From contig DXHY01000040.1 of the NCBI GenBank assembly GCA_019113175.1, forward strand, positions 1 through 56,153: DNA of 56,153 bases, read 5' to 3'. Below, piece after piece: positions 1-9,125 of this stretch (positions within the stretch are counted from its first letter, which is position 1; the number at the start of each line of letters is the position of its first letter). The notes under the pieces were generated by a model. The model was not told where the DNA came from and made no database searches. It saw only the letters and a program-made list of their open reading frames with translations. The stretch is from Candidatus Eisenbergiella stercoravium (lineage in GTDB: Bacteria > Bacillota > Clostridia > Lachnospirales > Lachnospiraceae). Both the position numbers and the translations under genes were made by a program.

Positions 1-51
1 GCAGTGTACTTTTCAAAGAATATTTTTTCTACCTGAAAATTGTTTTTCCTC

Positions 52-67
52 ATGCAAAATGTTGCAT
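52..67. promoter_or_regulatory. Short palindrome upstream of the first AraC gene
   Basis: A 6-bp inverted repeat (ATGCAA, 4-nt spacer, TTGCAT) lies 55 bases before the AraC-type gene and is followed by a T-rich stretch. It could be an operator or a weak terminator of a gene left of the window. The rest of bases 1-121 is A+T-rich leader with no gene. Confidence 0.25.
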
Positions 68-121
68 TTTTTGTTTTTCTTTTGTGAAACATGAACGAGA
101 GATTCTGAAAGAGAGAAAAAA

Positions 122-1099
122 ATGAGAAACAGTATTCATGCACTTCCCGTCACCTATCGGGAATATCGCTTTTCAGAGGACTTTCCCGTACTTCTGATGC
201 GCGGCAGCTCCATTACGCCCCCTTCAGAAAAAGAATTCCTCCATTTTCATAACTCCATTGAAATTGCCCTGTGCGTGCGCGGACGGATGAACTGGAATCT
301 GGAAAACACTGAGTGCATGCTTCTGCCCGGGGATCTGTGCTTTCTGCCTCCCTTTTTCACCCATTCTTCCCGTTTCCCTCCTCAGCAGGAAAAGGACGTT
401 CTGTGTTACTATCTGTTTATGAATCCGGAAAAGCTTCTTGCCCCCTTTTATCCCGGAGGACTTCCCCAGGAATTCCTGTGGTACCGTTATACGGATTTCC
501 CCAAACTTTTTCAAAAAGATACCTTTGAAGGGGAGATTGCCCTGATTCGTGAAATCATGGAGGAAATGGAATCGCCGGGAGCTTTCGGAAAGGAAATGGT
601 CCGCGGGCTGATCCAGGCGCTGATGGCCTCATTATACTGCCGCTTCAGGGATCGTCCCGCCCTGCTTGTAAAGGGCTCCTCCCTCCCCGTTCTCTTTCCC
701 GCAGTCATCCACCTGGAAACAGAATATGCCGTATATCCGGATACAGCTCTGCTGGCCCGGCTCTGCGGGCTGTCCCAGCGGCACTTTTTAGATGAATTCA
801 AGAACAGTTTCCATCAGACTCCTCTGCAATACGTCCGTATTCTGCGTATTCAGCACGCGTGCCGCCTTCTGACCAGCACCGAAAACAGCATTCTGGATAT
901 TGCGCTTCAAACAGGCTTTCAGTCCGTTTCCAGCTTTAACCGCCAGTTCCTTGCACTTATGGGCCGAAGTCCTCAGGTATTCCGCAACGAAAAGCGGTCC
1001 ATTCTGAAAAAGGATACGCTCTATGCGCCCTACCATCAGATAAGGGAGCAGAAAAACGTCTCCGGCGGTTCGGGGCGGCGCTCCAAAGCCAATTCCTGA
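122..1099 (+). CDS. AraC-family transcriptional regulator with cupin sensor domain
   Basis: A 325-residue cytoplasmic DNA-binding regulator. Residues about 38-80 form an AraC-type cupin sensor (FLHFHNSIEI, then LLPGD), the usual ligand pocket for a small molecule. Residues about 205-292 hold the double helix-turn-helix (LARLCGLSQRHFLDEF, then ILDIALQTGFQSVSSFNRQF). The ribosome site is weak (GAGAG before the ATG). It faces the long minus-strand peptidase/ABC cluster and converges with its last gene across a hairpin. The cupin segment resembles that of the AraC protein at 11647 (both contain FLHFHN, one residue, IEI), so the two look paralogous and may both control the cluster. The ligand is unknown. 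Confidence 0.9.
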   Translation: MRNSIHALPVTYREYRFSEDFPVLLMRGSSITPPSEKEFLHFHNSIEIALCVRGRMNWNLENTECMLLPGDLCFLPPFFTHSSRFPPQQEKDVLCYYLFMNPEKLLAPFYPGGLPQEFLWYRYTDFPKLFQKDTFEGEIALIREIMEEMESPGAFGKEMVRGLIQALMASLYCRFRDRPALLVKGSSLPVLFPAVIHLETEYAVYPDTALLARLCGLSQRHFLDEFKNSFHQTPLQYVRILRIQHACRLLTSTENSILDIALQTGFQSVSSFNRQFLALMGRSPQVFRNEKRSILKKDTLYAPYHQIREQKNVSGGSGRRSKANS

Positions 1100-1141
1100 A
1101 GTGCACTTTGTGCTTCAGGAATCTTCTGCAGACATGAAAAG

Positions 1142-1184
1142 GCGGAAAAAGAATGAGTTTTCAAATATCTCATTCTTTCTCCGC
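1142..1184. terminator. Bidirectional terminator-like hairpin
   Basis: Arms of 16 bp (1142-1157 and 1169-1184) match with one mismatch and flank an 11-nt loop between two convergent genes. The stem itself is A/T-rich on one side, so it could serve both strands. Confidence 0.6.
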
Positions 1185-1196
1185 AGTTATCCTAAG

Positions 1197-2666
1197 CTAT
1201 TCCGGCAGTTTCAGAGGACAGTCATTCAGCGCCGCAACGCTCATGGCATATATTTTCAGTGCCTCCAGAAGCTGCCTCACGTTCAATCCCTCATCCGGCT
1301 CATGGGCGCCCCCGTGTCCCGGCAGGAAAAGCCTCTTTTTCGCCTGTACATCCTCATCGGTTTCCCGCATTCCTCCGACACCGTAAGCGAATGCGTTCGG
1401 GAGCTTTCTCGCATAGGTTCCTCCGCCCATCACAAAGCTTTCTGTCTTTTCTCCCGTCATCTCATTATACAGATCCGTCAGAAGCTTTACCGCCGGATGC
1501 TCCCTGGGAAAATAGTTTGGTCCGGAATCCCGCTCCGTCTTCCAGTCCATCCCCTGTTCCTTTGCCGCTCTCCGGAGACCGTCCTGGATCCGGTCCGGAT
1601 CGTCCGTAATGGCATAACGGATATTCAGATGCAGAACCGGCCGGCGTCCGTCCATCGTCAGGACCGTTGCCGCGCAGGTTGTTTTCCCGGAGACCTCGTC
1701 CTCATAGCTGATCCCCGTATTGGCTCCATAATACTCCTCTGACAGAAAGGCCAGCGTTTCAAACAGCGTCCTGTCCGTTTCTCCCAGTTCCTGGATTTCT
1801 TCCAGGAAAGCGGCCAGCTCATGAATCGCATTGCAGCTTCCCTCCGGAAATGCGCTGTGCTTCGCCGTTCCTTCTGCGGTTACCTCAAGCCCTTCGTTCG
1901 TCCGTTTTATGGAAACCGCCGGTTTGTCTTTTCCTCTATCCTCCAGATGCTTCCGAAGCGCTTCCTCCAGATTTTTATCCTGACGGAAACCCGCACAGGC
2001 CCGGTCGGGAATCATGTTCCCTGCACTTCCTCCCGAACAGGACACCACAGCATCGGACCATTCCCGACACGCTGCCATCTGTCCTTCCAGAATTCCCTTT
2101 TCTCCATAGCAGACCGGAAAGCCGCTGTCCGCGATCATGGACATGGCCGGACAGGGGTGATGAGCTGCATACCAGGCCAGATCCTCCATCCCCCGTTCCT
2201 CGTCGCAGCCCACGAACAGGCTGAGTTCATGCTTCATCGGCACAGAAAGCTCCCGAAGGCACTGCATCACATAAAGCATCCCTATGGCAGGTCCCTTGTT
2301 GTCCTGCGCTCCGCGTCCAATCAGGAAGTGTTCTTTGAAGACCGGCTCAAAGGGCTCATATTCCCATCCGTTTCCCACCGGCACCACATCCAGATGATTC
2401 CAGAAGCCGATCATGTTATCCCAGTTCTTCTCCGCACTTCCGATTCTTCCCACGTAGTAATCGTAGTTTTCCGTAACGAAGCCATGCTCCCTCCCGATTT
2501 CCAGCATCTCATCCATGGCCCTCCGGCACGCTGCGCCAAAGGGCACCGTTCCGGAAGCCGGATCGGAAACGCTCGGAATCCGCACCAGTCTTATAATGTC
2601 CCGGATCAGCTCCTCCCTGTGTGCCTCAAACCAGGCGTCAATTTTCCGGTATAATTCCCTGTCCAT
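1197..2666 (-). CDS. M20-family (Sapep-type) dipeptidase
   Basis: A 489-residue zinc metallopeptidase, normally cytoplasmic, cleaving dipeptides or short peptides with broad specificity in the Sapep/PepV group. Metal ligands of the family are visible: H91 and D93 in WNHLDVV, D122 in QDNKG, the catalytic E156-E157 pair in CDEERG, D180 in ADSGFPVCYGEKG, and a C-terminal GHGGAHEP histidine. The start has a GGGAGG ribosome site 6 bases upstream. It is the last gene of the minus-strand cluster, after the Lpl-type permeases, and a paralogue of the gene at 6626-8092. The adjacent ABC system suggests that it hydrolyses the imported compound; the substrate is not shown by the sequence. Confidence 0.92.
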   Translation of the reverse strand: MDRELYRKIDAWFEAHREELIRDIIRLVRIPSVSDPASGTVPFGAACRRAMDEMLEIGREHGFVTENYDYYVGRIGSAEKNWDNMIGFWNHLDVVPVGNGWEYEPFEPVFKEHFLIGRGAQDNKGPAIGMLYVMQCLRELSVPMKHELSLFVGCDEERGMEDLAWYAAHHPCPAMSMIADSGFPVCYGEKGILEGQMAACREWSDAVVSCSGGSAGNMIPDRACAGFRQDKNLEEALRKHLEDRGKDKPAVSIKRTNEGLEVTAEGTAKHSAFPEGSCNAIHELAAFLEEIQELGETDRTLFETLAFLSEEYYGANTGISYEDEVSGKTTCAATVLTMDGRRPVLHLNIRYAITDDPDRIQDGLRRAAKEQGMDWKTERDSGPNYFPREHPAVKLLTDLYNEMTGEKTESFVMGGGTYARKLPNAFAYGVGGMRETDEDVQAKKRLFLPGHGGAHEPDEGLNVRQLLEALKIYAMSVAALNDCPLKLPE

Positions 2667-2750
2667 ATTGTCCTCCCTGTTTTCTTTCTTTTCCTGCCGA
2701 CGGCCTGCCGCATCACATACCTGTCAGAGACAGCCTGCCGTCCAGCGTAC

Positions 2751-3626
2751 CTAACCCTTTACAGCTCCTATCATAACACCTTTTTCAAAATATTTCTGCA
2801 GGAAAGGATAAATGATCAGGATCGGCAGAGTGGAAACAATAATGGTGCAATATTTTACCAGCTCGCTGGAGAAGGTGTCCTCCACCGCTGCGGCAAGGGA
2901 ATCCGCGCTCTGCATCTGATTATCAATCAGAATTTCCCGCAGGATAAGCTGCAGCGGATAGATTTTACGGTCCCTGGTAAACATGGAGGCCGGGAACCAG
3001 GAATTCCACTGCCCGACGCCGTAGTACAGCATCATCACGGCTACCACAGGCTTTGACAGGGGCATGATGATCCTGGAAAAGACCGTAAAATCATTCGCTC
3101 CGTCAATGATCGCCGCTTCCTCCAGGCTTTCCGGTATGGACTCGAAAAAGGTCCGCATGATGATCATGTTATAGGCACTCACTGCATAAGGGATGCTGGA
3201 TACCCAGATGGTATTATAGATTCCCGTGTTGCGGATGGCAAAGAACATGGGGATCAGACCGCCGGAAAAGAACATGGTAAAAATAAACATTTTCATCAGA
3301 CCCTTCCGGATCAAAAAGGTCTTTCTGGAAAGTACATAAGCGGCGAAGCTGGTAAGCATCAGCTGCAACAGCGTGCCGACGATCAGATAAAAGAGGGTAA
3401 CCTTAAAGCCGTTGAAAAGGCTTCTGTTGGTCAGCGTTTTCTCATATCCGGCAAGCGTCGGCTCTCCCAGAATCCATACCAGAGGCCCTGTATGGGAGGT
3501 CAGCAGCAGGGGATCACTGAAAGAAGCCACCAGCACATAGTACATCGGATACAGAGTAATAAAAATTAAAATCAGCATGATCGCCGTATTCACAACCTGA
3601 AATGGAGTCATTTTCTTTTTTTTCAT
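2751..3626 (-). CDS. Carbohydrate-type ABC transporter permease (LplC-like)
   Basis: A 291-residue inner-membrane permease with about six membrane segments, beginning with a hydrophobic helix after MKKKKMTPFQ. The cytoplasmic EAA loop that docks the ATPase is visible as EEAAIIDGANDFTVF. The family (CUT1, LplC/YtcP type) usually pairs with an LplB-type permease and a lipoprotein, as here, and borrows a shared ATPase (MsmK type); no ATPase gene is present in this cluster. Start supported by GGAGG upstream. It lies 12 bases after the partner permease gene. Confidence 0.92.
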   Translation of the reverse strand: MKKKKMTPFQVVNTAIMLILIFITLYPMYYVLVASFSDPLLLTSHTGPLVWILGEPTLAGYEKTLTNRSLFNGFKVTLFYLIVGTLLQLMLTSFAAYVLSRKTFLIRKGLMKMFIFTMFFSGGLIPMFFAIRNTGIYNTIWVSSIPYAVSAYNMIIMRTFFESIPESLEEAAIIDGANDFTVFSRIIMPLSKPVVAVMMLYYGVGQWNSWFPASMFTRDRKIYPLQLILREILIDNQMQSADSLAAAVEDTFSSELVKYCTIIVSTLPILIIYPFLQKYFEKGVMIGAVKG

Positions 3627-3638
3627 CGCGGCACCTCC

Positions 3639-4589
3639 CTACCAGAGACTCGTCTCGTTGATCTTCCGGCTGACCGCGTTGGCCGCAATCAGAAGAATGA
3701 AGTTGATGACAGAATTAAAGAAGCCCACTGCCGTGGCAAAACTGTATTCGAAATTCATCAGACCGATCCGGTATACATAGGTGGAAATCACGTCCGACGT
3801 TTCATATGTCATGGGATTGTAAAGAAGCAGGATCTTTTCCCATCCGAGCGTCATCAGGCTGCCGATCCGCATGATCAGAAGGATCACGATGGTCGGGGAA
3901 ATTCCGGGCAGCGTCACATGAATGATCTTTTTGAAGCGGCTCGCTCCGTCAATATCCGCCGCTTCGTACAGCGCCTGATCAATCCCGCTCAGAGCTGCGA
4001 AGTAAATAATGGAATCCCAGCCGAATTCCTGCCAGATGTTCATCAGTACATACAACGGCTGGAAAAAGGCGGATTTACTGAATAGATTGACCGGATCCTG
4101 TCCCGTCAGAGTGGTATAGATGCTGGTAATCACACCATTGGTCTTACAGAAATCCAGCATCAGGCCGCAGATAACCACCGCAGAAATGAAGTGCGGCATA
4201 TAGGTAATAGTCTGTGTGATCTTCCTAAGCCGATTGCTCCGAAGTTCATTCAGCAGGATTGCAAAAATGATCGGGAAGGGAAATCCGAAGATCAGAAGGA
4301 GCACATTAATGGAGAGCGTATTACGCATGGTACGAAAAAAGTACGGATCTCCAAGGAAAGACTTAAAATGCTCCAGACCGACAAATTTGCTCCCAAAAAT
4401 TCCCTTTGAGGGGACATAATCAAACAGCGCAATGATCATTCCATACATCGGATAATAATGATACAGTATAAAATAGACCACGGCCGGAAGCACCATCAGA
4501 TACAGCAGAGGGTGCGTCCTCATATTTTTCCATAATCTCTTTGGGAAGGATTCTTTCTTTTCCACCCCTATTGCTTTTCTTTTGCTCAT
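3639..4589 (-). CDS. Carbohydrate-type ABC transporter permease (LplB-like)
   Basis: A 316-residue membrane permease, partner of the LplC-like gene that follows 12 bases downstream. It has six predicted membrane helices and the EAA motif YEAADIDGASRFKKI. An open frame extends further upstream, but the start at 4589 is chosen because GGAGG lies 8 bases before it and an alternative ATG two codons earlier would be too close to that site. Between it and the solute-binding lipoprotein lies a 16-bp perfect hairpin that probably sets a lower level of permease than binding protein. Confidence 0.92.
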   Translation of the reverse strand: MSKRKAIGVEKKESFPKRLWKNMRTHPLLYLMVLPAVVYFILYHYYPMYGMIIALFDYVPSKGIFGSKFVGLEHFKSFLGDPYFFRTMRNTLSINVLLLIFGFPFPIIFAILLNELRSNRLRKITQTITYMPHFISAVVICGLMLDFCKTNGVITSIYTTLTGQDPVNLFSKSAFFQPLYVLMNIWQEFGWDSIIYFAALSGIDQALYEAADIDGASRFKKIIHVTLPGISPTIVILLIMRIGSLMTLGWEKILLLYNPMTYETSDVISTYVYRIGLMNFEYSFATAVGFFNSVINFILLIAANAVSRKINETSLW

Positions 4590-4613
4590 AAGCATTACCT
4601 CCAACAGATGAAA

Positions 4614-4661
4614 ACAGGTTCCATGAAACCGTCTTTGGTTTTCCCGTTTCATGGAACCTGT
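4614..4661 (-). terminator. Perfect 16-bp hairpin between binding-protein and permease genes
   Basis: Arms 4614-4629 and 4646-4661 are exact reverse complements with a 16-nt loop. There is no long T-run after it on the minus strand, so it may be an mRNA-stabilising or partially terminating hairpin of the kind that keeps binding-protein mRNA in excess over permease mRNA. Confidence 0.6.
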
Positions 4662-4772
4662 CTGACCGTTCCGTTTCCCCGCTTACCCGGCAGTCATCCT
4701 TCCGTCTTTTAGAAGAATTTCCACCCGGAGTTCCACCGGATCAACATGCGGCAGCGGAAACGTCTGTCTATT

Positions 4773-6506
4773 TTATTCAGCATCATCACGGGCCATGTAT
4801 CTGTCATAAGCGGCCTTGTAGATTTCCTCGGCGCGCTCGCTTCCCAGATCCTTCAGCTGAGCTACGAATCCATCCCATCCGCTTTCCAGATCTTCCTCGC
4901 CGAAAATGAAACGGTATACCATCTCATCCGAATAGTTGGAAAGCTTGGTCTTAATATCGGTCAGCTCCTGAGATTCTTCCGTCGTAAGGGTCAGATAGGA
5001 AGGAAGCTTATGGGCGTTGTCATTCTGTTTTCCCCATGCATCCCAGGACTGATGGCACTCTTCTTCGGAATACTGGGAGGCCTCCATGGTTTCATCATAC
5101 ATGATCTGAAGAGGCTCGCACATATACAGATCGCGGACCGTATCATAATCCAGTCCGTCCGGATTGTTGGTCACAAAATCGGAAAAGCTGCGGGTTCCGT
5201 TCTCGTCCTCCGTATAGGTCTCTACTCCAATATTGGTTCCCCATGCGGTAACCAGCATGATATCGGGATCCATCAGATAATCGATGAACTTCACTGCTTC
5301 TTCCGGATATTTGGTATCAGCGGATACCTGCCAGGACTGAGAGTTGATGGAGCTGGTAATTCCGGACATATGAGTCCAGTCATCCGCGTTTACCTTGGGC
5401 ATTTCCAGCGCGGTCAGCTTGAATTCAGGATCTACGGCAGGGCCGGCAGCAAGAGACTGCTTCACGTTATAGGTATGGGCAAAGCACATACCGGCAGTTC
5501 CATTCTGGAACAGCTTCAGAGAATCGTCGATGGTACGGCTGACGAAATCGGTATCAATCAGTCCTTCCGCCGCCCAGTCTCTGAGCACCTGAAGAAATTC
5601 CTTATATCCGTCCTGGGTTCTGCTGTAATGTACATTTCCCTCATCGTCCAGATCAAAGTCCATGATGGATACGTCAAAGGCGGACGCAATCGGGTTGTTG
5701 GCATAGAACTGGGACTGTCCGAACTCACAGAGCGCCAGAGGAACCTGAACGCCGTTTTCCTTGAAGGTACGGAGCACCTCCGTATATTCATCCAGAGTGA
5801 CGGGAGCTTCCAGACCATATTTATCCAGCCAGTCCTGTCTGACTACAAGACCATTAAAGATCTTGTTGTTGTCCGTCGGAGGAAGCCAGATGGTTCCGAA
5901 TTTAATGATGTTGCCTTCGTCGCCTCTGATCTTCTTATCAACATCAGGATCACCGCTCTCCTCACAGAGCGCATTGAAGTTCACCGCTTCCGTTTCCACC
6001 AGCTCTGTCACATTATACAGAAGGCCGTCCGCAATCGCACCTTCCACACCGCCGGGATAATTGCTCTGGAACAGATTCGTGAACATCAGATCCGGCAGAT
6101 CTCCACTGGCAAGCAGCTGCTGAAAATAAGAACCGTCATCACCGGCCGGTGCATGGATGAATTCCAGATTCAGTCCGGTATCCTCCTCGATCCACTGTAC
6201 CACAGGATTTTCTCCCAGGTCTGTATAATAGGCTCTCGCACCGTTCTGAAAATCACAGAAGATGGTCAGCGTCACATCCCCATCTGCAATCTTTCTTGAT
6301 TCATCATGAACTGCAGGATCCACCCCTGCAGCCTCCTCAGCCGTCTCTGCGGAAGCCTGACTTTCACCCGCCTGGCTTTCCACGGTCTGTGTCTGTGAGC
6401 TTTCCCCTCCTGCAGTGTCCGAACCTCCGGAACAGCCGGAAAGAAGCGCGGAAGCGGCCAGGATTGCTGCAGCCATCACGGACGTTGTTCTTTTCCACTT
6501 TTTCAT
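4773..6506 (-). CDS. ABC transporter extracellular solute-binding lipoprotein
   Basis: A 577-residue surface lipoprotein. The signal sequence ends in the lipobox LLSGC with lipidated Cys25, followed by a Ser/Gly/Glu/Ala-rich linker to about residue 60 and a type-1 solute-binding fold typical of the long LplA-like proteins (about 550 residues). The start has an AGGATGG ribosome site. It is the first transporter gene of the cluster; two permeases follow after a hairpin. LplA-type proteins usually bind oligosaccharides, but the two flanking dipeptidases, the cysteine desulfidase-like gene and the absence of glycosidases here make a peptide-containing ligand possible. Confidence 0.93.
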   Translation of the reverse strand: MKKWKRTTSVMAAAILAASALLSGCSGGSDTAGGESSQTQTVESQAGESQASAETAEEAAGVDPAVHDESRKIADGDVTLTIFCDFQNGARAYYTDLGENPVVQWIEEDTGLNLEFIHAPAGDDGSYFQQLLASGDLPDLMFTNLFQSNYPGGVEGAIADGLLYNVTELVETEAVNFNALCEESGDPDVDKKIRGDEGNIIKFGTIWLPPTDNNKIFNGLVVRQDWLDKYGLEAPVTLDEYTEVLRTFKENGVQVPLALCEFGQSQFYANNPIASAFDVSIMDFDLDDEGNVHYSRTQDGYKEFLQVLRDWAAEGLIDTDFVSRTIDDSLKLFQNGTAGMCFAHTYNVKQSLAAGPAVDPEFKLTALEMPKVNADDWTHMSGITSSINSQSWQVSADTKYPEEAVKFIDYLMDPDIMLVTAWGTNIGVETYTEDENGTRSFSDFVTNNPDGLDYDTVRDLYMCEPLQIMYDETMEASQYSEEECHQSWDAWGKQNDNAHKLPSYLTLTTEESQELTDIKTKLSNYSDEMVYRFIFGEEDLESGWDGFVAQLKDLGSERAEEIYKAAYDRYMARDDAE

Positions 6507-6546
6507 AACCTACCATCCTTTCTTTTGCTAACTCTATAACTTATCT

Positions 6547-6566
6547 GCCGTACTACAGGGTACGGC
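6547..6566. other. Small hairpin between dipeptidase and lipoprotein genes
   Basis: GCCGTAC and GTACGGC pair around a 6-nt loop in the 119-base gap. It is not followed by a clear T-run. It may mark an mRNA-processing or attenuation point between the enzyme genes and the transporter genes. Confidence 0.3.
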
Positions 6567-6625
6567 CCCTTCTATATGCCCGGAGGGTAAAATAGGTCCA
6601 TCCGCCATATTCTTTTATTATGATT

Positions 6626-8092
6626 TTACTCAAGCAGACTGCCAAGAGTATCGATTTCAAGAAGTCCGCAGATATAAACCTCCAGCGCCTTCTCCATCCG
6701 AACAAGCGCAATGCTTTCATCCGGCTGATGATAATCCCCGTGGCCAGGCCTGAACATTCCTTCCGGCGCAGGAGGAAGCGGCATACCCGTTCCAAAGGCC
6801 AGCGCATTCGGAAGCTTTCTCGCATAGGTTCCACCGCTCATCACGAACGGCCCGTCCTGACGATTCAGCACCTCATTGCTCACCCCTGTCAGACGTTTTA
6901 CCACCTGTCTGTCCGGTTCAAAGTAATTTGCCTTTCCAAGCCTCGTTACCTTCAGGTGGAAGCCTCTTGCCTCAGCGGCTTTTCCAGCTCTTTCTTCAAA
7001 CGGAAAATCATTCTTCGTAATCGGATATTTTGAAATAAATCCGATAACAAGATGCCCGTCCTCCAGTCTAAGCTGTGTCGCCACCAGATTCATGGGACCG
7101 CTTGGTTCATCCTCACATGAGACGTCAAGCGCGGTTCCACGGTGATCGCCGTTGATCTCACAGATCAGCCGGAAAGCCTCCGATTCCTTCTCCGGGAGCA
7201 TATTATTATCTACGATCAGCCCTGCCAGCGCGGTCATCGCGCATTTCCCCTTTTCCGGCATGGATGCCTGAGTGGAAATGCCGGACGCCGTAATGATAAT
7301 CCGTCCATCCTCCCTTTTTGCGGAAAACGGCTCCGTCAGATTCGCACATTTTTCCCATAGTCCCGGCTCATCAGACAGAGTAATCGACGCCCTGTCAGGC
7401 ACGGTATACTGTCCGCAGTCACTCTCTGCTTCCAGAAGCGGGGAACCGCAGGTGAAATCGGAAACCAGCTCTCCGTTGAAAGATCCCCTTTCTCCAAGAC
7501 AGACCGGGAATCCACTGTCCGGTACCAGAGAAAGCGTCGGCGGCTGATAGTGCTCCAGGAAATAATCCAGTTCGTACATTCCCTGCTCCTCACAGGTCCC
7601 AAGATAAAGGCTCATGGGATGTGCCGGCACAATACCATGCTCTTTCATATAGATCAACGCATAAAGTCCCATCACCGCACTGCTCTTATTGTCCTGACAG
7701 CCTCTGGCGATAAAGTATCCGTTCCTCACCACAGGCTGATACGGTTCATAGTCCCAGTCCTCCAGAGGCTTTTCATCCACCACATCCAGATGCGCCCAGA
7801 TTCCGATATCCTCTGTTCCTCCATCTTTGTTCTCCCCTGCGCCTGTCCCGCAAAGACTGATTCTCCCCACATAATTGTCATAATTATGGGTCTCAAAGCC
7901 GTTTTCCTTCCCGATGGCCAGCATCTCCTCCAGCACGTCGATACAGCCCTGTCCATAGGGAGGCTGACTGGTTCCCTTCGTTTCAGCCACACTTCTGATC
8001 CTGCATATACGCTTCAGATCCCGTATCATATCCGGCATCTTTTCCCGAATCCAGTTCTGTATTTCCTTTCTATCTCCCAAATTCACGCTCAT
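6626..8092 (-). CDS. M20-family (Sapep-type) dipeptidase
   Basis: A 488-residue zinc dipeptidase, paralogue of the one at 1197-2666. Visible metal and catalytic residues are H101 and D103 in WAHLDVV, D134 in QDNKSS, E168-E169 in TCEEQG, D192 in PDSGFPVCLGERG and the C-terminal GHGDYHQPDES. Its start codon overlaps the stop of the aldo/keto reductase gene (ATGA), so the two are translationally coupled. Having two divergent copies in one operon suggests different steps or substrates, or different ends of one compound. Confidence 0.92.
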   Translation of the reverse strand: MSVNLGDRKEIQNWIREKMPDMIRDLKRICRIRSVAETKGTSQPPYGQGCIDVLEEMLAIGKENGFETHNYDNYVGRISLCGTGAGENKDGGTEDIGIWAHLDVVDEKPLEDWDYEPYQPVVRNGYFIARGCQDNKSSAVMGLYALIYMKEHGIVPAHPMSLYLGTCEEQGMYELDYFLEHYQPPTLSLVPDSGFPVCLGERGSFNGELVSDFTCGSPLLEAESDCGQYTVPDRASITLSDEPGLWEKCANLTEPFSAKREDGRIIITASGISTQASMPEKGKCAMTALAGLIVDNNMLPEKESEAFRLICEINGDHRGTALDVSCEDEPSGPMNLVATQLRLEDGHLVIGFISKYPITKNDFPFEERAGKAAEARGFHLKVTRLGKANYFEPDRQVVKRLTGVSNEVLNRQDGPFVMSGGTYARKLPNALAFGTGMPLPPAPEGMFRPGHGDYHQPDESIALVRMEKALEVYICGLLEIDTLGSLLE

Positions 8093-9096
8093 TTTCCGTC
8101 TTCCTCCGCTCTTCCCGCAAGCACCCTTTCAATCCGTTCGATCTCCTCCGGTGAAAATTCAAGGTTCTTCAGTGCTCCCAGATTTTCCTCAATCTGAGAA
8201 AAGCGGCTGGCACCAAGCAGCACAGTGGTCAATCTTCCATCATAAAGTGCATAAGCCAGCGCCATCTGAGCCAGGGACTGTCCCCGCTCCCTTGCGATCT
8301 CATTCAGAGCCCGCGCCTTTTTCAGATAATCATCCGTAATGCTGTCCGTCTGCAGGAAGGGACTGCTGCTCTTCGCTCTGGAATCCTCCGGGATGCCATT
8401 CAGATATTTATCGGTCAAAAGTCCCTGCGCCAGAGGGCAGAACGCCGCTGATCCCATTTCTTCCTCCTCCAGAACAGGAAGCAGCCGCTTTTCCTGGCGT
8501 TCCAGCATGGAATAACGGTGCTGGTGGATCAGGCAGCGGACGCCGGCAGCCTTCAGGTGTCCCGCCATTGACTTCAATTCCTCCGGTCCGTAATTGGACA
8601 GACCAATGTAAAGAGCCTTCCCGCTTTTCACGATCCCCGCAAGTGCCCCCGCCGTCTCTTCCTGCGGCGTGTCCGGATCAGGTCTGTGATGATAATAGAT
8701 ATCCACATAATCCACGCCCAGGCGCTTCAGGCTCTGATCCAGAGAAGCGACCAGATATTTCTTGCTTCCTCCGTCCCCATAAGGTCCCGGCCACATGTCA
8801 TATCCGGCCTTGGTAGTCAGAATGATCTCATCCCGGTATGACGACAGCTCTTCCCGCAGCACTCTTCCCATGGTCTCTTCCGCGCTTCCCGCGGGATTTC
8901 CATAATTGTTTGCAAGATCAAAATGGGTGATCCCTCTGTCAAAGCTTTTCAGAATGATCTCCTTAGCCGCCGCATATGGCTTATCCTCTCCGAAATTCTG
9001 CCACAGTCCCAGGGACATGGCCGGAAGAAGCAGGCCGCTTTTTCCGGTGCGGTTATATTTCATTGCCTGATATCTGTCTGATGATGCCTGATACAT
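8089..9096 (-). CDS. Aldo/keto reductase, YghZ (AKR14)-like
   Basis: A 335-residue NADPH-dependent oxidoreductase with a TIM-barrel fold. Catalytic-site segments visible are the Asp of THFDLANNYG (with the Tyr of the NNYG segment), the Lys of TTKAGYDM and the His of YYHHRPDP; the C-terminal nucleotide-binding part is VLLGASRFSQIEENL. The opening MKYNRTGKSGLLLPAMSLG and LWQNFG are characteristic of YghZ, which reduces L-glyceraldehyde 3-phosphate and methylglyoxal-like aldehydes. The start at 9096 is chosen over an upstream in-frame start because AAGGAG lies 10 bases before it. In this cluster it could act on an aldehyde or keto product of the imported compound. Confidence 0.9.
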   Translation of the reverse strand: MYQASSDRYQAMKYNRTGKSGLLLPAMSLGLWQNFGEDKPYAAAKEIILKSFDRGITHFDLANNYGNPAGSAEETMGRVLREELSSYRDEIILTTKAGYDMWPGPYGDGGSKKYLVASLDQSLKRLGVDYVDIYYHHRPDPDTPQEETAGALAGIVKSGKALYIGLSNYGPEELKSMAGHLKAAGVRCLIHQHRYSMLERQEKRLLPVLEEEEMGSAAFCPLAQGLLTDKYLNGIPEDSRAKSSSPFLQTDSITDDYLKKARALNEIARERGQSLAQMALAYALYDGRLTTVLLGASRFSQIEENLGALKNLEFSPEEIERIERVLAGRAEEDGK

Positions 9097-9125
9097 ATTT
9101 TTGTTCTCTCCTTTTATTTTCCCGG

